From contig NZ_WMEZ01000013.1 of NCBI RefSeq assembly GCF_009856415.1, positions 1 through 50,481 of the forward strand: a stretch of DNA of 50,481 nucleotides. Direction: 5' to 3'. Under the pieces are notes generated by a model that was given only the letters and a program-made list of their open reading frames with translations, did not search any database and was not told where the DNA came from. This DNA comes from Halobacillus litoralis (lineage in GTDB: Bacteria > Bacillota > Bacilli > Bacillales > Halobacillaceae). Position 1 is the stretch's first letter. Each line of letters begins with the position of its first letter. Shown here one piece after another: positions 48,356 to 50,481 of this stretch. The position numbers and the translations under genes are program-made.

Positions 48356-49771
48356 CTATTCTCCTTTAAAAACAAGAACACCTTGTTCCATACCTGTATT
48401 TTGAAAGCGTGCACCCTGACTCAACAAGGCATGCACCTGAGCTATGTGTTGCTCATCCAACCGCTCTCCCTTCATGACTAAAGGAATGCCTGGTGGATAA
48501 GGGATAATTGCTTCTGCTGCCACACGTCCTGCAGCTTCTTGCCAATCCAACCTCACCACGTCCATTCTCTGCATGACCGAATAGCTGTATTCCAGCTTCT
48601 GAACCGGCGGAAATTGGATTTGATCCTCTATTATTGTAGCACGGTTTGTATGCTTTTTTAATTGGGAATCCAAGGTCTTGAGTCGTTCTTCCAATAGCAG
48701 CAAATCCACACTCGGGGCGAGACCAAACACGAGTAAAATTTGATTCGTTGTCGCAAGTTCCGGTACGATACCAACACCATCCAAGACATCCGCCCACTCA
48801 AATCCTGTTCCGCTTGTAACCTCCAGCGTAAGCTTCAACGGATCATCCGTTGCTCTCACATCCCAATAGTTATACGACCTGAACAAGGACTTCGCTTTTT
48901 CTAAGAAAGAAAACAATTCCTCTTTATCAGAGGGACTCCATGAAGCTAAATAAGCCCTCGCCACGTCTAAACTCGCCATCAGAGGATAGGAAGGACTGCT
49001 CGACTGCAGCATTTGCAAATAATGATGAATCCGGTTCAGATCGACCCTGTCCCCTTGTACGTGAAGGAACGAAGCCATAGTCATGGCAGGAGCCATTTTG
49101 TGTGCAGACTGAGCTACACCATCTGCGCCTGCAGTTAAGGCAGCCTTTGGGAAAGGGGTCCCGAGTTGGAAATGAACCCCGTGGGCTTCATCAACCAGTA
49201 AGGGGATACGCCAGCTATGAACGACCTCTGCGATTTCTTCCAAATCATAAACCTTTCCAAAATAATCCGGGTACGTTAAAAAAACGGCTTTACTGTCAGG
49301 GTGATCCCTTAAAGCTTGCTCGACATCTTCTACAGATACGTGACTATGTCGTCCTGTTTCCTTTTCATACCTTGGAGAGATAAATACAGGAGATGCACCC
49401 GAAAGTTCCAGAGCATTCAATACAGACTTATGACAATTTCTCTGCACAATAATCTCTTCCCCTGAGTTACACACAGATAAGATCATAGCCATGTTGCCAA
49501 CCGTCGTACCATTTACTAAGAAAAAGGTATGGTCACTATGGAAAAATTCACTCGCTAACTGCTGTGCTTCCTGGATCACACCTTCTGGAGCATGCAGATC
49601 ATCCAAACCTTCTACTTCTGTAGCATCCAATTGTAAAATGGATTGAAACTTTTCATAACCCTGCTTCTCAAACACTTTTCCATATTTGTGGCCTGGAACA
49701 TGAAAAGATAAAGGATTTCGATCTATATTCCGTTTAAGCGCTTCGTACAGCGGCATATATGTAGGGTTCAT
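48356..49771 (-). CDS. yaaO: Orn/Lys/Arg decarboxylase family protein YaaO
   Basis: PLP enzyme of the lysine/ornithine/arginine decarboxylase family; substrate not decidable here. The PLP lysine is in [10 protein letters not shown] (K225), preceded by [15 protein letters not shown] at the start matches the family. The C-terminal Orn/DAP/Arg domain includes [18 protein letters not shown] 49771 has AAGGTG six nt upstream; the GTG at 49780 lies before it. 471 residues. First of the yaaO-tmk operon. xpaC and yaaN, which lie upstream in B. subtilis, are missing. No confident promoter is seen in 49781-49930. Confidence 0.9.
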   Translation of the reverse strand: MNPTYMPLYEALKRNIDRNPLSFHVPGHKYGKVFEKQGYEKFQSILQLDATEVEGLDDLHAPEGVIQEAQQLASEFFHSDHTFFLVNGTTVGNMAMILSVCNSGEEIIVQRNCHKSVLNALELSGASPVFISPRYEKETGRHSHVSVEDVEQALRDHPDSKAVFLTYPDYFGKVYDLEEIAEVVHSWRIPLLVDEAHGVHFQLGTPFPKAALTAGADGVAQSAHKMAPAMTMASFLHVQGDRVDLNRIHHYLQMLQSSSPSYPLMASLDVARAYLASWSPSDKEELFSFLEKAKSLFRSYNYWDVRATDDPLKLTLEVTSGTGFEWADVLDGVGIVPELATTNQILLVFGLAPSVDLLLLEERLKTLDSQLKKHTNRATIIEDQIQFPPVQKLEYSYSVMQRMDVVRLDWQEAAGRVAAEAIIPYPPGIPLVMKGERLDEQHIAQVHALLSQGARFQNTGMEQGVLVFKGE

Positions 49772-49930
49772 ATGAATCACCTTCTTCCATGTTCAAGCTT
49801 ACATAAAGAGCCACAGACAAGCAATAAACGATTCGGCAATAGAATATCCCTTGGCGAACAGTAGCATGTAAATAATGTGGCTGAAGTAAGTCTCCGCGTT
49901 CGCAGTATGGGAATTTACATTTCCTAAACA

Positions 49931-49964
49931 ATAAAAAATCCACCCTAGATATGAGGATGGATGT
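49931..49964 (-). terminator. Terminator of gin
   Basis: ATCCACCCT/AGGATGGAT hairpin (49939-49963) with one mismatch, followed by TTTTTTATTG on the minus strand. Confidence 0.8.
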
Positions 49965-49998
49965 GTATTCTTCTTCATAGCTGCTACGCTTATTTATA

Positions 49999-50181
49999 TT
50001 AAGACGGAATCATAGAACGATGGGCTTTGGCCATACGCTTCACAAAGTAATCATATTTCGGGTCATCAGCTGGTGTGTCGATCATTTCTCCCTCACAATC
50101 TTCACAAATAAAAACCCTTAATAGATAAATTCCCTTTTCTGTTTCTCTCTCACATATACTGCAATGATCTTTACGGCTCAT
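49999..50181 (-). CDS. gin: Anti-sigma-G factor Gin (CsfB)
   Basis: In B. subtilis Gin is made under sigma-F, binds sigma-G (and sigma-E) and delays its activity. 60 residues with two zinc-knuckle pairs, C7/C10 (HCSIC) and C26/C29 (ICEDC), then a tail of DYFVKRMAKAHRS. Follows the rRNA operon just as csfB follows rrnA in B. subtilis. AGGAGGAGAACG precedes the ATG. Promoter is of sigma-F type. Confidence 0.93.
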   Translation of the reverse strand: MSRKDHCSICERETEKGIYLLRVFICEDCEGEMIDTPADDPKYDYFVKRMAKAHRSMIPS

Positions 50182-50221
50182 TCGTTCTCCTCCTCTCTTT
50201 AGTCTCTATGTCTTTACACTT

Positions 50222-50249
50222 AGTATCTCCGAATCTATCAACCTTATAC
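50222..50249 (-). promoter_or_regulatory. gin promoter, sigma-F type
   Basis: Minus strand GTATA (50245-50249), 14 bp, GGAGATACT (50222-50230), fitting GYATA and GGnnAnAnT. Confidence 0.7.
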
Positions 50250-50312
50250 ATTGAAATGAAAGAAAATAGATTTTGATATAGAAGAGAAAGGATGAGTTTT
50301 AATAAAAACCAC

Positions 50313-50347
50313 AAAAAACCTTCAGGAATAAATCCTGAAGGTTTTTT
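50313..50347 (-). terminator. rRNA operon terminator
   Basis: Perfect AAAAAACCTTCAGGA/TCCTGAAGGTTTTTT hairpin after the 5S gene. Confidence 0.95.
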
Positions 50348-50352
50348 AAATG

Positions 50353-50466
50353 ACGTGGCGGCGTCCTACTCTCACGGGGGTAAACCCGACTACCATCGGC
50401 GCTGAAGAGCTTAACTGCTGTGTTCGGCATGGGAACAGGTGTGACCTCTTCGCCTTCACCACCACA
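50353..50466 (-). rRNA. 5S rRNA
   Basis: Minus strand begins about TGTGGTGGTGAAGGCGAAGA and contains GGTCACACCTGTTCCCATGC, GAACACAGCAGTTAAGCTC and the end GAGAGTAGGACGCCGCCACG. Terminal stem pairs GTGGTGG with CCGCCAC. About 114 nt; ends are placed by analogy with B. subtilis to within a few nt. The 5' flank (50467-50481) is the start of the 23S-5S spacer. RnmV (36741-37304) would mature it. Confidence 0.95.
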
Positions 50467-50481
50467 TCAATATAAAGTTTG

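Overview
The window looks like a near-complete copy of a conserved origin-proximal block of a spore-forming Bacillaceae chromosome, printed in reverse. Gene order follows Bacillus subtilis from csfB/gin (right end) to lysS (left end), with almost everything on the minus strand. Sporulation genes (spoIIE, spoVT, spoVG, yabG, sspF, fin, gin) show an endospore former. The 16S 5' end, acidic protein tails (RplY, FtsH) and overall protein similarity suggest a moderately halophilic genus such as Halobacillus or a close relative; this genus call is an inference. Both ends lie in rRNA genes (16S 5' end at the left, 5S at the right), so the window is probably a whole contig broken at rRNA repeats.

Layout from right to left, the direction of transcription. 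5S rRNA and its terminator; gin; yaaO-tmk-darA-yaaR-holB-ricT-yabA (decarboxylase, dTMP kinase, c-di-AMP receptor, clamp loader, RNA-processing and replication control); trmN6-yazA-rsmI; abrB, the only protein gene on the plus strand, divergent from metG; metG, tatD, yabE, rnmV-rsmA, yabG, veg, sspF, ispE, purR, spoVG, glmU-prs-rplY, pth, fin, mfd, spoVT, yabM-mazG-rqcP, yabP-yabQ-divIC-yabR. Two plus-strand tRNA genes (Met/CAT and Glu) follow, then spoIIE, yabS-prkD, tilS-hprT-ftsH, coaX-hslO, cysK, folP-folB-folK, lysS, and the promoters of the next rRNA operon.

The genes fall into core functions: translation (lysS, metG, tilS, pth, rqcP, rsmA, rsmI, trmN6, rnmV), folate, cysteine, CoA, isoprenoid and nucleotide supply, cell-wall precursor (glmU), division and sporulation. 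Readable promoters match the expected regulators: Spo0A-type at spoIIE and abrB, sigma-H at spoVG, sigma-B at rplY, sigma-F at fin and gin, sigma-G at spoVT, sigma-K at yabG, a PurBox at purR. Compared with B. subtilis (from memory), pabB/pabA/pabC, yacD, yazB/dusB, ridA(yabJ), xpaC and yaaN are absent from their usual places.

The accessory content is intergenic. Two unrelated families of long, nested, palindromic repeats occupy nearly all the oversized gaps. Family A (about 185 bp, TTTCGAGA-type ends, GC-rich core) has five copies: two head-opposed pairs and one single. Family B (ends GGAATGTGGAGG and GAACTGGA) has six units in two three-unit tandem arrays, plus a possible relic. Both lie between a terminator and the next gene. 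They are the best candidates here for something undescribed; no new protein system was found.
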